Shown here: in pieces, positions 28,954 through 40,234 of the stretch
Layout of the letters: each line of letters starts with the position of its first letter
Position numbering within the stretch: the first letter of the stretch is position 1
Program-made: the position numbers and the translations under genes
Notes under the pieces: model-generated
Databases searched by the model: none
Told to the model about the DNA's origin: nothing
Seen by the model: the letters and a program-made list of their open reading frames with translations, nothing else
Source: Oncomelania hupensis
Taxonomy: Eukaryota > Mollusca > Gastropoda > Littorinimorpha > Pomatiopsidae
Length of the DNA: 64,000 nt
NCBI GenBank assembly: GCA_036898135.1
Contig: CM072526.1
Location: 4,917,555-4,981,554 of the forward strand
Reading direction: 5' to 3'

Positions 28954-29320
28954 CTCCTTCTCAATAACACACATGAATTAATCTCATCATCAGTCTAGTA
29001 TGCACACATGTCGTGGCGCTCCATGCACGGGCAATGGTCTTCGCTTTTTAATGGTGTTCGCTTTTTATAATTGTTATAAATGTTGGTTGCCTTTTACAAG
29101 TTAATAATAGTTTTAGTTGCCTTTTTATGTGTTTCAATGTAATATTTTTATTGAATCTTTTTAACATTATGTTGTACATTTTTAGTGAATTTATTCAGAC
29201 TTTATATACCTACTGTTGTTGTGTAGTATAAATGGTGTATGAATGTGTCAAGCGCGGAGAGCACAGCCACTTGTGGCTGTGATGCGGCGCTATATAAATC
29301 TACATTTATTATTATTTATA
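28954..29320 (+). repeat. unclassified AT-rich sequence with SINE-like 3' end
   Basis: Ends GCGGCGCTATATAAATCTAC then ATTTATTATTATTT, the kind of 3' end and ATT tail seen on invertebrate SINEs, and sits between two parts of the LINE. No clear A or B box visible, perhaps lost in the gap. Confidence 0.5.
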
Positions 29321-30985
29321 TGCCAGACTTGCTTTGGATCGTGGAAACTTTGGGCTGTTTGACACTTGTCAGCCGCTTCACAGTCTGGTAGGCCTTCTTG
29401 CTGTTGTTCTTGTTCAGACTGTTCTCTATTTCCTGGCATTGGTCTTCTATCCAGTTCTCCTTTGATGTGCGCATGCCTTTTAGGATGTCATTGTTGATTT
29501 TTCGGTAGGAATCAGCTCCCTGTGAGGTGTACTTTTTCTTCTTCATCTCTCTTCGTTTATCACACAGGTCCGAACGTTCAGGTGTGATCCACGGTTTCTT
29601 CTTTGGCCGGTGCTTACCAAGGATCTCAGTGGTGGCATCTTTCACAGCTGAGTTGAAGGTGGTGGTAATGGTGTTGAATCTACTTCACCAGCTCACAAAA
29701 CGAGCAGTGATGCAAATTCCCTCCAATTGTGGCCTGAAATATTTCTACCACCTCCGGGTCTTGCAGTTTGTCCAGGTCGAACTTCAGTCTGGTGCACTTT
29801 GCTGTGTTTACTCTCTTCAAGTGGAGCCGGAAAGACATGATCACGAGATCGTGGTCACTTCCGATGTCTGCTCCTGGAAAAGTGCGTGTCCTACCAATGT
29901 TGACGCTTGATCTGAAGCGTTTCTTAACCATGATGTAGTCGATCTGTTTGTGATGCTCCCCGCCGGGACTGTGCCATGTCCGTCGTCTGGATTTTTTGTG
30001 GAGACCAAGCGTGTTTGCCAGTATCAGATTGTTTTGTTGTATCTGGCAAACTCCAACAGTCTCAGACCCTTGTCATTTGTCTCATTGTTGCAGTGGGGTC
30101 CACATGGGTCTCCCCAGTTGTGGTGCGCATCTTGGCCAACCTTGGCATTCTAGTCGCCTTCCACTATGACTATGTCCTTCTTCGGCACTTGGTTAAGGAC
30201 AGCCTGTAGATTTTTATAGGAATCCTCCACTTCGCTGTCGTCATAGTCGAATGTTGGGGCATAGGCTTGGATGAAGGTGATTTTGAAAGGGGCTGCTCTC
30301 AGACGGATGGTAATGAGTCTACTGGAGACTGGGCGGCAACCCATAACAGTGGCTAGAATGTTCTTGTTGACCAAGAATCCAAGTCCGTGTTCGTGCCTGT
30401 CATCTATACCGCTGAAATAAAGCTTGTGGCCTTTGTCTATCGTTGTTTCACCTAGGCCTTTCTAGCGCAGTTCGCTGATACCTAAAACGTTCCATAGATA
30501 GTGGTCCAGCTCGTGGGCTAGTTCTTCAAATTTCCTTCCGCAGTTAGGGTCTTGACATTCCAGGTTCCTATGACGATGTTGTTTCTCGTGCGGATCTTGT
30601 TAAGTTGTCCACCAGTAGCACACTAATCACATCCGTCCTGGTGGTCAACAGAAGGCGCGGTCCTTGGTGACCCGGGCGACGACCGATCCGGTATGTAGTG
30701 AATGGTTCTATTCATCATGCATTGTGTCTTGGGCAAGAAAGACCTGGCAGGGCCCAATCCTCTCCAGGCTGTTGGCCACAGCCGATTTCCACGAATACAG
30801 TGTCTGTGTGGCTTGCTTGGCCCCGAGTACGTGGTCGTTGAACCTGTAGTAGTGATGAGGTTCCTCCGTCCTGGCCGGTGACTTCTGTGTAGGAGACTTT
30901 CGCCCAGTGATACCGTGCGGACATCACCCCTGTTGTCCGCCTCTTACGACACGCCAGGAAACGTTGGGTCAATTCTATTCAGTGC
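29321..30985 (-). pseudogene. RTE-like LINE copy E: 5' region, endonuclease and linker
   Basis: Minus strand, the only copy here reaching the 5' part. 30715-30972 encodes a leader region (RYHWAKVSYTEVTGQDGG...). 30150-30374 holds endonuclease sequence (VNKNILATVMGCRPVSSRLI, FKITFIQAYAPTFDYDD, ending VEGD where the conserved Trp of GDWN is a stop). 29680-29931 has IGRTRTFPGADIGSDHDLVI with the catalytic SDH. 29316-29645 is the linker (GKHRPKKKPWITPERSDLCD... to STIQSKSGI). Several frameshifts and stops. The RT would fall in or beyond the gap at 28454-28953. Together with copies B and C it gives the complete order endonuclease, linker, RT, C-terminal region. Confidence 0.85.
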
Positions 30986-31009
30986 CCGAACCTACAATGC
31001 GAAGTTGTA

Positions 31010-31195
31010 CAGATAAAAGCCCAAATTCTTGCGGTCATATTAGGAGCATGTACGTCGATTTGGTCATCGTTTTGCTCATTCATAATTGTATTATTACGCA
31101 AAGATACGGAATACAATTTTTACGGCATATGTTGATATTTAGCGTTAGGATTACTGTTAGAATTTGGGTTAGGGTTAGGGCTAGAGTGGCACTAA
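31010..31195 (+). repeat. interspersed repeat, uninterrupted copy
   Basis: GGTCATATTAGGAGCATGTA through GATACGG and TTAGGATTACTG: the intact form of the repeat split by LINE copy B at 13300-13378/16115-16250. Confidence 0.75.
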
Positions 31196-32008
31196 TTTTC
31201 ATGTTAAATATTGCAAGTTCCATAAGGAGCAAGTGAGTCATATTGGCTTTGCCCTTCTAGATCGAATTATTTTCGTTGCACACATGCTAAGAGTACTCAA
31301 AATAGAATGATGTACAGAAACAGTTTTTTTTTTAAATGTCAGCCTGCAAGGGATGACGTCAGATATGCGCTGACGACATACCAAAAGGCCTGTGCTTGTT
31401 TCCAGCCCTTTATGCTCATTCTCCGAGCAGATCTACATATTTTCATATGTAGGTATATGATAACATTTATAGTTACCAAATAATATCACGATGGAAAGAT
31501 CATGAAGACTAGAAAAATTGATAGGTCGAAAGCAAGGTGCGCTTTCGAAGTAGAAATGACAAAAAAGGAAAACACTGTTCTCTGAATCAGTGAATGTATT
31601 AACAATAATAATTATGTGCGCGTAAGCGTGAGATTGATACATATTGCCGCATTTAAAGTATGTCATTCCTATTTTTGGTGGTCACTGACCTGGTACCCTA
31701 CAAAATCTGTTTCCCAAAGTTTATTTCCCACGGACAATAAACACCGCTGATATCCGACTTTTTTTTTTTTTTTTTTTTTTTTACGCCACCGCCATGTAAT
31801 CTTGGTATTCACGTTGTTGTATAAGTTAGTGAATTTAGACTTATATATTTATTAAGTACATTATCTCATGTCATGATGTCGAATGTTAAAATGCAGGGGC
31901 CCCCAAAGAGGCCAAGCCCCCCGGGCCCCCAAATCCCTAGCTACGCCACTGCTTTTATTGTTTTGTTTTGCATTTTATGTATTCTCAGAATGTGTGCTTT
32001 AAAATAAA
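31196..32008. other. no gene seen; short shared repeat and poly(T)
   Basis: 31196-31250 (TTTTCATGTTAAATATTG, GTTCCATAAGGAG) recurs at 35384-35440. A T run lies at 31761-31782, followed by a fragment ending GCTACGCCACTGC. No coding signal. Confidence 0.6.
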
Positions 32009-32700
32009 CCCCTTGGGGTCATGAGCAATCTTGCCACTGTAGATTGTTCTAACCTATAAAGGGAAAAGTGAAAGCCCCAGTTGAAAACCTGTCTTGCCTT
32101 TGTAGGCATGACTGATTCACTGCGGCAACAGTACCCCCGTTGGAGTGCCGGGGGTTTCAGTATAAATAGTATCCCCACTTTCTGGAAATGTAGTGCTTTA
32201 AATTCCCACTGTCGCTGTCTTCCTCATTTGCTCTTTTCCATTCCTGATCTGTCCTATCACTCTGCTGTACTATTTTCTTCTTTGCTAGATCAATGACCTA
32301 CCTTTTTTCTTGAAAACTCTTCCTGGACAAGACTCCTTGTTTGTGTATGAGGTCTGTTGGATCAGCTTGGGAGTGTTGGACGCTTTCTGCCGGGTGGTCA
32401 CTAGGGCTTCCTATGATGTTATTATATAGGCATTTTATATGTATGTGTTTAGTTGATGATTTATAATGATGTTTGTATTCTATTTTGTTTTTGTAACCGG
32501 GGGTTCGAGTAGTTGGGGTAAAGCCTCAGCCGTCCCCTGCGTGGGATGTCTTTATTGTAAAGTGACTGGCCGGTGGAGGGCATTCAATTTTCCCACTAGG
32601 GTTGTTTCGGCAGATCTTTTATGCGGATTGGGGGTTGTCCGGTCCTGATTTGGCTCGGAAGAGTCCGCTGGACCTAAAGCAACAATCAATCAATCAATCA
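32009..32700 (+). repeat. 690-bp unclassified repeat, near complete
   Basis: From CCTTGGGGTCATGAGCAATC through GTCCGCTGGACCTAAAGCAA to an (AATC)n tail. Aligns with 36841-37539 along its whole length. Confidence 0.88.
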
Positions 32701-33151
32701 GAGCTTTAAAATAAACCTCATTTAAAGAAATTCTATCCACTTTGATTTCAACGTCCCCAACACCCTTAAAATAACCATTAGTTTTGTTTAATGTGTATAG
32801 GTCAGTCATACATAGTTGATGCCCTTTTCGTCGTTTTTTTTTTTTTTTTTTTTTTGTTCTCTCATTCTTTTCATTAGGATTGTTCTTGCCCTCATTAGGG
32901 CAAGATTAATTTTTTCTTCGTTTTATGTGTTTGCTTATTCTTCCTTCCTTTTTTGGAGATGGGCCTATCATTTATTGCCTTTTTCTTAGTCTGTGTTCGA
33001 CCCCCTTTGTTCATTGCTTGTCTTTGCCTTCTCGTCTTTCTTTATTCTTGCCGGTGTTTGGAATTTTGGTGAGCGCGCAACCATTATTCTGTTCATTTGC
33101 ACTTGGTTTTCTCTCCCTCCTTCTCTACCTTCTCTTCTCCTTCCCCTCAAG
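32701..33151. other. spacer; T-rich, possible 5' flank of the gene at 33152
   Basis: T runs at 32836-32855 and pyrimidine-rich sequence before the ATG at 33152. No clear TATA box. Confidence 0.4.
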
Positions 33152-34040
33152 ATGTCTTCAGTTTCATTTACTAATGAACTTATTAGTGTTCAAGTGCACG
33201 GGAAAGAGAAGTTACCTGAGTACTGTTATCAGGTGTGAATGTAACCCTTTGCATTAGTTTCCTTTTGTAAGTTTGTGATCTGTTTTTCCCTTGCCTTTTG
33301 TATTGAGCAAATCATATCCTGATTTCGAGATAGTTTTTGTGAACAGAAAATCTGTTTGAATTAGGAGCACCCTTTTTGAAGGAATAACTTTGTTTATTGT
33401 TGCGACAAAAGCCACATCTTTATTTTGGGACATCGGCGATAACAGGTTAGATTGGTATTTGTTGTATTCTTTTTGAGCGGATTTTGCAGGTTTCCTTTTA
33501 TGGATTACTTTGCTTGAATGGTGTATTTCTCTTGTCTTTCTTTGATTCAAGTTCGTCATTTATTATTTTCGTTCCTTTGCTATAAACCTCTGGACTTTGT
33601 TTATTTCTTGTTGAATGGGCAGTAGGAATCAGTCATGTTGAAGCACCGTCTGGCTCAAAATATTTTTGTTAATAACTGATTTCTCTTGACAAGAAATTGA
33701 GGCTCTGTGTTATTGGTTTCCCTATTGGTCGGTTTAAATTTGTCCGATATTCGCCTTAGTTCTTTTATCAGTACTCTGTATGTCGGTAAATTTTGTAATA
33801 AGTAATTGAATTTAATTATAGTTTTCTATCTATCTGTTTGTAAACTGCGTTTGCTTTGCGCATAAAATATCGCCCGTTTTGTTTGGTACTAAGTCCTGTT
33901 GTTCAGTTTTTACCAGGGCATTACCAGGGCAACACCATTGTATTACCCACGGAGGTCATAACGCACATGAGAATTGATGACTAAAAGGAAATAAACTGAA
34001 GACGCATGTTACTGACCTTGTCCTGCGTCATTACGTATCG

Positions 34041-34087
<47 letters not shown>

Positions 34088-34881
34088 CTAGTTACGAAGT
34101 CCCAAACAGAGGTCGGCGAGTACAAGGATTTTTATTCGGTTGTTTTCTTTTGTTTTTAAACAGGATTGCTCCAGCGGTTTTCACAGTGAATCACTCTTCA
34201 GTTCTGGGTCATCAGACGAATTGCAGGATGCAGATAGTGATGTTGATCCTATTTTTGTTCCTGATAGTGATACAGAGAGTGACTCTTCTGGTTCTACTGC
34301 TAATTCTGAAAATGTATTCCCACCTACAGACCCTGAAAGTGAAAATGACGACTTCCCAGGAAAAGAGCAGCCAGTCAAATTACCGATGAGTTCCACTGTG
34401 ACTACTGCTGTTCCTGTGTATGATAACAAAGGTGGCAAAGAATGCTGTGTTCAGTCATCCGAATTCCACATAGCAAAGGCAGGCACAGCTTGTACAAAAG
34501 AGCAGTCAGACAAACTGCAGAAGAGTTCTGCTAGTGGGCTTACTCGCGAAGGTGCCAGTGTAAGTTCTACAATAACTGTTCAGTCATCTGAAGACAAAAA
34601 GAGTTGGATTTGTGCATACTGCGAAAAACCACAGAAACGTCTTCCAAGACATTTGCTGACAATGCATTCAGGCGATGAAAGTATCAGGGAATATGCACAC
34701 AGTAAAGATACAAAAGAGAAAGACAAACTGCTGATAAAAATGAGAAATATAGGAAATCATCTTCATAATGTGAAGGTCTTAATAATAATAATAATAATAA
34801 TAATACAGTACATTTGTATCGCGCGGTACCTCGCAAACGGTAAGGAATGCGAGCTCGCCGCGCTTGACAACACACGTGCAA

Positions 34882-34918
<37 letters not shown>

Positions 34919-35351
34919 CCTACACACACACCTACACACACACAGAACAGGTATACACTTATCGAATGGTTAAATAATTACAGTAAAAACATAGCCATGC
35001 AAAGCAAAAGATAATATGAATACCAAGAACCGAGCCGGTGCCGCCACCATCCATGAACAGATGACGTGACTTGGTAAAAGATTACATATGGGGATGGAAG
35101 GGAGGAGGAGTGAAAATTACTGAGTTTGCGTGTTAAAAAGGTGGGTCTTTAATTGGCGCTTGAAGGAAGAAAGTGATGGAGCATAAGGTCTTAAAGGATG
35201 TTGGTGGTACACAGGCCTTCCTCACAAAAGAAAGTGCTCATCACTCTGACTATGTGCCATGCCCGGATTGCTATGGAGATTACAGGAAGACATTGTTGTA
35301 CAGGCATGCATGTCCATTGTCTAGTTCCAATAGTGAACGCAAACCATTTTA
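33152..35351 (+). CDS. zinc-finger-like protein gene, two exons, broken by a LINE
   Basis: Candidate exon 1 (33152-33232) encodes 27 residues, MSSVSFTNELISVQVHGKEK..., ending CAG before GTGTGA. Exon 2 starts at 34164 after TTTTTAAACAG and continues in phase: a Ser/Asp-rich acidic stretch (SSGSSDELQDADSDVD), then WICAYCEKPQKRLPRHLLTM with a C2H2-like finger, a helical KEKDKLLIKMRNIGNHLHN segment, and after the inserted LINE (34783-35184) YVPCPDCYGDYRKTLLYRHA, a second C2H2-like finger, stop at 35351. Joining the flanks at the 10-bp duplication restores the frame. The arrangement resembles zinc-finger proteins multiplied in molluscs and fish, some linked to Crypton-type tyrosine recombinases; no recombinase is visible. 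Function unknown. With the LINE in place the protein would end in repeat-encoded sequence. Confidence 0.55.
34045..34086. repeat. (GA)n microsatellite in the putative intron
   Basis: Pure GA/AG run between the two exons of the gene above. Confidence 0.95.
34783..35184 (-). mobile_element. CR1/L2-like LINE 3' end, inserted in an exon
   Basis: Same 3' end as 16295-17173, truncated further: (AAT)n tail at the left, TACATTTGTATCGCGCGGTA, a CA repeat, then the last codons of the reverse-transcriptase protein. Flanked by AAGGTCTTAA (34773-34782, 35185-35194). Confidence 0.92.
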
Positions 35352-35574
35352 ATGCCACCATTTCATTTTTTTTTCTGGGCACTCATTTTCATGTTAAATA
35401 TTGCGAGTTCCATAAGGAGTATGCGAGTTAGTGAGCTTTGTCCATATACATTTTATAGTTTGTTTGTTTGTTAATTTGTCAGAAACTACAGTTAGAGTGT
35501 TGAAGCTTGTTAGACATTGAGACATCTCTCTCTCTCTCTCTTTCTCTCCTCTCTCCCACCCCCCCTTCTGTGGG
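35352..35574. other. spacer; shared repeat 35384-35440 and CT-rich patch
   Basis: The part at 35384-35440 matches 31196-31250. A CT-rich patch is at 35523-35555. No gene seen. Confidence 0.6.
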
Positions 35575-36182
35575 AGTGCCGGGGGTTTCAGTATAAATAG
35601 TATCCACACTTTCTGGAAATTTAGAGCTTTAAATTCCCACTGTCGCTGTCTTTCTTCTTTGTTATTTCTCATTCCTATTCTGTTCTATCAATCTATTATA
35701 CTATCTTCTTCTTCGCTAGACCAGTCACCTACCTTTTTTCTTGAAAACTCTTCCGGTACAAAACTCCTCATTTGTGTGTGAGGTCAGTTGGATCAGCTTG
35801 GAAATATTGGACGCTTTCTGCCAGGTGGTCACTGGGGCTTCCTATGATGTTATTATTTGGCAATGTAGGCATTTTATAGGTATGTGTTTTGTTGATATTT
35901 TATAATGATGTTTATATTCTATTTTGTTTTTGTAAAGGGGGTTTCGATAAATTAGAGTATAGCCTCAGCGTCCCCTGCGTGGGATGTCTTTATTGTAAAG
36001 TGACCGGCTGGTGGAGAGCCTTCAGTGTTACCACTAGGGTTGTCTCGGCAGATCTTTTATGCGGATCAGAGGCGAGTCCTCTTTTAGAGAAGTTGTGGTC
36101 GTGATTTTGTGGTCCTGATTCGGCTATCCTGGACCTGATTTGGCTCCGAAGAGTCCGCTGGACCTAAAGCAATAATCATGTA
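35575..36182 (+). repeat. 690-bp unclassified repeat, copy
   Basis: From GAGTGCCGGGGGTTTCAGTA to CGCTGGACCTAAAGCAATAA, with a 40-bp insertion near 36070-36120 relative to other copies. Confidence 0.85.
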
Positions 36183-36192
36183 ATGTAATTAT

Positions 36193-36237
36193 GTTCTCTC
36201 TCTCTCTCTCTTTATCTCTCCTCCCTCCCTCCCCCCG

Positions 36238-36302
<65 letters not shown>

Positions 36303-36305
36303 TCC
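36193..36305. repeat. CT-rich simple repeat
   Basis: CT dinucleotide runs with short interruptions. Confidence 0.9.
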
Positions 36306-36640
36306 TCTTAGTTGAGATTAATTTCCTCCTATTAATGGCAAGCAACGATTAGATCCCATTTAATTCATGTTATGTTTGCATCTGCACATTCACAAAAATT
36401 AAATGTAAAAAACCTGGAAATTCAAGTCACATAGTCATAAAATGTGAATGCATCAGCCATCAGACCTAAAAGAAATAACAGCATATATAAGTTGTATGGG
36501 TTTTACCCTTTTAGTGTGTTTATATCAGTCTTCTTTAAGAATATATAAACTGTACAAAATATGTATTTTCATAATGCAAAAGCTGAAAATGTTCTTTAAA
36601 AAAATCAGCTCTTTGCTTTCTTTTTTATGTCGTAGTTTTA
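36306..36640. other. no gene seen
   Basis: AT-rich sequence without recognisable features. Confidence 0.5.
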
Positions 36641-36792
36641 GTGTTTACAAGGTGTTATTGAACATTGATGTGTATACGGTGTTTACAGGGTGGTAATTAA
36701 CACTGATGTGTATATAGTGTTTACAAGGTGTTGTTGAACACTGATGTGTATATAGTGTTTAGAGGGTGGTAATGAACACTGATGTGTATACA
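36641..36792. repeat. 38-bp minisatellite, four units in ABAB order
   Basis: Four 38-bp units starting GTGTTTACA or GTGTTTAGA. Units 1 and 3 share AAGGTGTT(A/G)TTGAACA, units 2 and 4 share AGGGTGGTAAT, so the array is two 76-bp dimers. Confidence 0.88.
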
Positions 36793-36840
36793 GCTAAACA
36801 CGCGTACAACGAATGACAACGCATTTACCGAAGAAAAGAA

Positions 36841-37539
36841 AACCTTGGGGTCATGAGCAATCTTGCCACTGTAGATTGTTCTAACCTATAAAGGGAAAAG
36901 TGAAAGCCCCAGTTGAAAACCTGTCTTTCCTTTATAGGCATGACCGATTCACTGCGGCAACAGTACACCCGTTGGAGTACCGGGGGTTTCAGTATAAGTA
37001 GTATCCCCACTTTCTGGAAATGTAGTGCTTTAAATTCCCACTGTCGCTGTCTTTCTCATTTGCTCTTTCTCATTCCTGCTCTGTCCTATCAATCTTCTAT
37101 ACTATCTTCTTCTTCGCTAGATCAGTGACCTACCTTTTTTCTTGAAAACTCTTCCTGGACAAGACTCCTTGTTTGTGTATGAGGTCTGTTGGATCAGCTT
37201 GGGAATATTGGACGCTTTCTGCCGGGTGTGGTCACTAGGGCTTCCTATGATGTTATTATTTAGCAATATAGGCATTTTATATGTATGTGTTTTGTTGATA
37301 ATTTATGGTGATGTTTGTATTCTATTTTGTTTTTGTAACCGGGGGTTCGATTAGTTGGGGTAAAGCCTCAACCGTCCCCTGCGTGGGATGTCTTTATTGT
37401 AAAGTGACTGGCCGGTGGAGGGCATTCAGTTTTCCCACTAGGGTTGTTTCAGCAGATCTTTTATGCGGATCGGAGGTTGTCCGGTCCTGATTTGGCTCGG
37501 AAGAGTCCGCTGGACCTAAAGCAACAATCAATCAATCAA
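36841..37539 (+). repeat. 690-bp unclassified repeat, near complete reference copy
   Basis: Starts CCTTGGGGTCATGAGC, includes GTGCCGGGGGTTTCAG-like, CCCACTGTCGCTGTC, GGATCAGCTTGGGAATATTG, CCCCTGCGTGGGATGTC, GTCCGCTGGACCTAAAGCAA and an AATC tail. Its many copies, truncated mostly at the 5' side with conserved 3' end, suggest retroposition (a SINE, or LINE 3' ends). No A/B box and no conserved protein frame seen, so class unknown. Confidence 0.88.
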
Positions 37540-37752
37540 CGATAAATTAGAGTATAGCCTCAGCGTCCCTGCGTGGGATTTCTTTATTGAAAAATGACTG
37601 GCTGGTGGAGTGCCTTCAGTGTTACTACCACTAGGGTTGTTTTGGCTGATCTTTTATGCAGATCAGGGGCGAGTCCTCTTTCAGCCAAGTTGTCGTCTTG
37701 ATTTTGTGGTCCTGATTCGGCTCTTTGCAGTCCGCTGGACCCTGTAAGCAAT
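37540..37752 (+). repeat. 690-bp unclassified repeat, 3' part
   Basis: Begins GATAAATTAGAGTATAGCCT directly after the previous copy and ends GTCCGCTGGACCCTGTAAGC; diverged. Confidence 0.8.
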
Positions 37753-38361
37753 GAAAAACTCACTAATCTGTTTGGATATTGTGGTTGTGTGTGCTTTTAG
37801 ATGATATTTTAGTTGTGTGTTTTGAATATATTTGAAATGGTGGTTAGGCTGTAAAATGTGCAGTCTTTCTGAAATGTAGGTGAATTGTTCCATCTGGGAT
37901 TAAAATAATTTGAATGGTTTGCGACTGTGTTTTGCTTGTATTCATGAACTATTGAAGATTTCAAATGGTGCTTAGAATGAAATGTGCAGAAATAAGTCTC
38001 ATTGAACGGTACTATTGAATAAATTTTTTTTTGGGGGGGGGCGCGGGGTGGTGGGTCATTGATGTATAGAGAAATAACATTTTATATAGAATGCTTGATC
38101 TGAATTTAATTACTGTGGACTATGTGGATTGAACAAAAAAACATTAATATAGTATTTAAACTTTACCTATGAGTTGTAAATTTAGAAACACTTTGTGTTA
38201 ACAATGCTCTAAGGATAATGTTTTTAGGTTGAGCCCTTTCATGTAAAAGTTTGCTTGGTTTAAAGAAATTATTTTCATGCAGTGTATGACATGCTTATTT
38301 TGGCATGTATTTATTTTCATATGTAATATATTCTATGTTATGTTACATTGATTAACACAGG
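37753..38361. other. no gene seen; G-run near 38030
   Basis: AT-rich; parts near 38230-38340 (ATGCAGTGTATGACATG) recur at 40079-40120. No coding signal. Confidence 0.5.
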
Positions 38362-38862
38362 TGCTAAATTTAGTGCTTTAAATTCCCACTGTCGCTGTAT
38401 TTCTCATTCCTGCTCTGTTCTATCAATCTGCTATACTATCGTCTTCTTCACTAGACCAGTCTCCTACCCTTTTTCTTGAAAACTCTTCTGGGACAAGACT
38501 CCTTGTTTGTGTATGATGGTCTGTTGGATCAGCTTGTGAGTATTGGACGCTTTCTGCCAGGTGGTCACTAGGGCTTCCAATGATGTTATTATTTAGCAAT
38601 GTAGGCATTTTATATGTATGTGTTTTGTTGATAATTTTATGTTTGTATTCTATTTTGTTTTTGTAAACAGGGGTTCGATAAGTTGGGGTGAAAACTCAGC
38701 CGTCCCCTGCGTGGGATGTCTTTAGTGTAAAGTGACTGGCTGGTGGAGAGCTTTCGATTTTCCCACTAGGGTTGTTTCGGCAGATCTTTTATGCGGATTG
38801 GGGGTTGTCCGGTCCTGATTTGGCTCGGAAGAGTCCGCTGGACCTAAAGCAACAAATAATGT
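38362..38862 (+). repeat. 690-bp unclassified repeat, copy
   Basis: From TTAGTGCTTTAAATTCCCAC to GGACCTAAAGCAACAAATAA. Confidence 0.87.
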
Positions 38863-38867
38863 AATGT

Positions 38868-39217
38868 GATGTTGGATCAGCTTGGGAATATTGAACGCTT
38901 TCTGCCAGGTGGTCACTAGGGCTTCCTATGATGTTATTATTTAGCAATGTAGCCATTTTATATGTATGTGTTTTGTTGATAATTTATAATGATGTTTGTA
39001 TTCTATTTTGTTTTTGTAAACGGGGATTCGATAAATTAGAGTACAGCCTCAGTGTCCCATGCGTGAGATGTCTTTATTGTAAATTGACTGTCTGGTGGAG
39101 AGCTTTCAATTTTACCACTAGGGTTGTTTCGGCAGATCTTTTATGCAGATCAGGGTATGTCCTGTCCTGATTTGGCTCGGAAGAGTCCACTGGACCTAAA
39201 GCAATAATCATGTAATG
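38868..39217 (+). repeat. 690-bp unclassified repeat, 5'-truncated copy
   Basis: Starts at GATGTTGGATCAGCTTGGGA, ends GACCTAAAGCAATAATCATG. Confidence 0.85.
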
Positions 39218-39228
39218 TAATATAATTT

Positions 39229-39575
39229 GTGTGTGAGGTCTGTTGGATCAGCTTGGGAATAGTGAACGCTTTCTGCCAAATGGTCATTATGACTTTCTAT
39301 GGTATTAATATTTAGCAATGTAGACATTTTATATGTATGTGTTTTCATAATACTTTATAATGTTGTTTATATTCCATTGTGTTTTTGGAAACAGGGATTC
39401 GATAAATCAGAATAAAACCTTAGCATCCCTGCATGGGATGCCTTTATTGTAAAGTGACCGGCTAGTGAAGTGCCTGCAGTGTTGTTACCATTAGGGTTGT
39501 TTCAGCAGATCTTTTATCAGGGGCGAGTCCTCTTTCACCAAAGTTGTGGTCTTGATTCGGCTGTTTGCTGCACAA
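39229..39575 (+). repeat. 690-bp unclassified repeat, diverged copy
   Basis: Starts GTGTGTGAGGTCTGTTGGAT; more diverged than its neighbours, and ends before the CCTAAAGCAA block. Confidence 0.75.
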
Positions 39576-39659
39576 GTAATAATAATGGAAGTTGAAATAG
39601 GAAATAAAGGATTCTATTGTTTCACTTTATTCCAATTGTTTGCTCTTGTTTTGTGAATT

Positions 39660-39810
39660 TTGTTTAATGCGTTCTGTAACTAATGTTACACTACATGTGA
39701 TAGATGTGTGTGAGAATGGGAGGAACATGTGAGCGTGTATGTTAGTACATATCGCCGCGCTTTGTAGGCGATTTGAGGAAAAAAACGCGTAAATAGCATC
39801 ATATCCTATC
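39660..39810 (+). repeat. SINE 3' fragment (tRNA-Arg-like family)
   Basis: GATAGATGTGTGTGAGAATG through CATATCGCCGCGCTTTGTAG matches the 3' half of 27487-27850. Confidence 0.65.
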
Positions 39811-39825
39811 CTGTATCCCGTAACT

Positions 39826-40025
39826 CTTCCTTTCTCTCCCTCTCCTTCCACCTTTAATTCCCTCTCTTTCTTCCTTTCTCTCCCTTCCTCTCTCTCCCTC
39901 TTTATTCCTTTTTCTTCCCCTCTTTTTTTTTCTCAATTTCTCACTCTCCCCTCCCCTTCATTCTCTTTCATTTCATATCTTTTTCTCCCTCTTTAGTTTT
40001 TCTATTCTTTCTTCTCTCTATTTTC
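39826..40025. repeat. polypyrimidine CT/CTT-rich tract
   Basis: About 200 bp almost purely C/T on the plus strand, without a fixed unit. Confidence 0.9.
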
Positions 40026-40234
40026 TCGTATGTACTGCCTCTATTTGGAGTTGTGCTTGGTTTGAAGAAATTAGTTTCATGCAATGTATGACATGTTTAT
40101 TTTGGCATGTATAATCTGATGTTATCTTTATATATTCTACTAGTGGTTTTTGTACCCTGGCAAGCCAGGGTACACAGGTTGCTGTTTAAAATGTAGACAG
40201 AGAGACAACTGTTGTGAGCGAGTTTCATTTGGAC

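Noticed and set aside
28323..28998. Long frames across the gap
   Set aside because: Made of N; meaningless.
31142..31190. TTAGGG-like words resembling telomere repeat
   Set aside because: Only two or three imperfect words within an interspersed repeat also seen at 16180-16230.
32925..33257. 110-codon Leu/Phe/Ser-rich plus-strand frame
   Set aside because: Pyrimidine-rich leader sequence; the other frame with ATG at 33152 and a splice donor is more plausible.
36641..36792. CRISPR array
   Set aside because: Four directly adjacent units with no spacers, in a eukaryotic genome.
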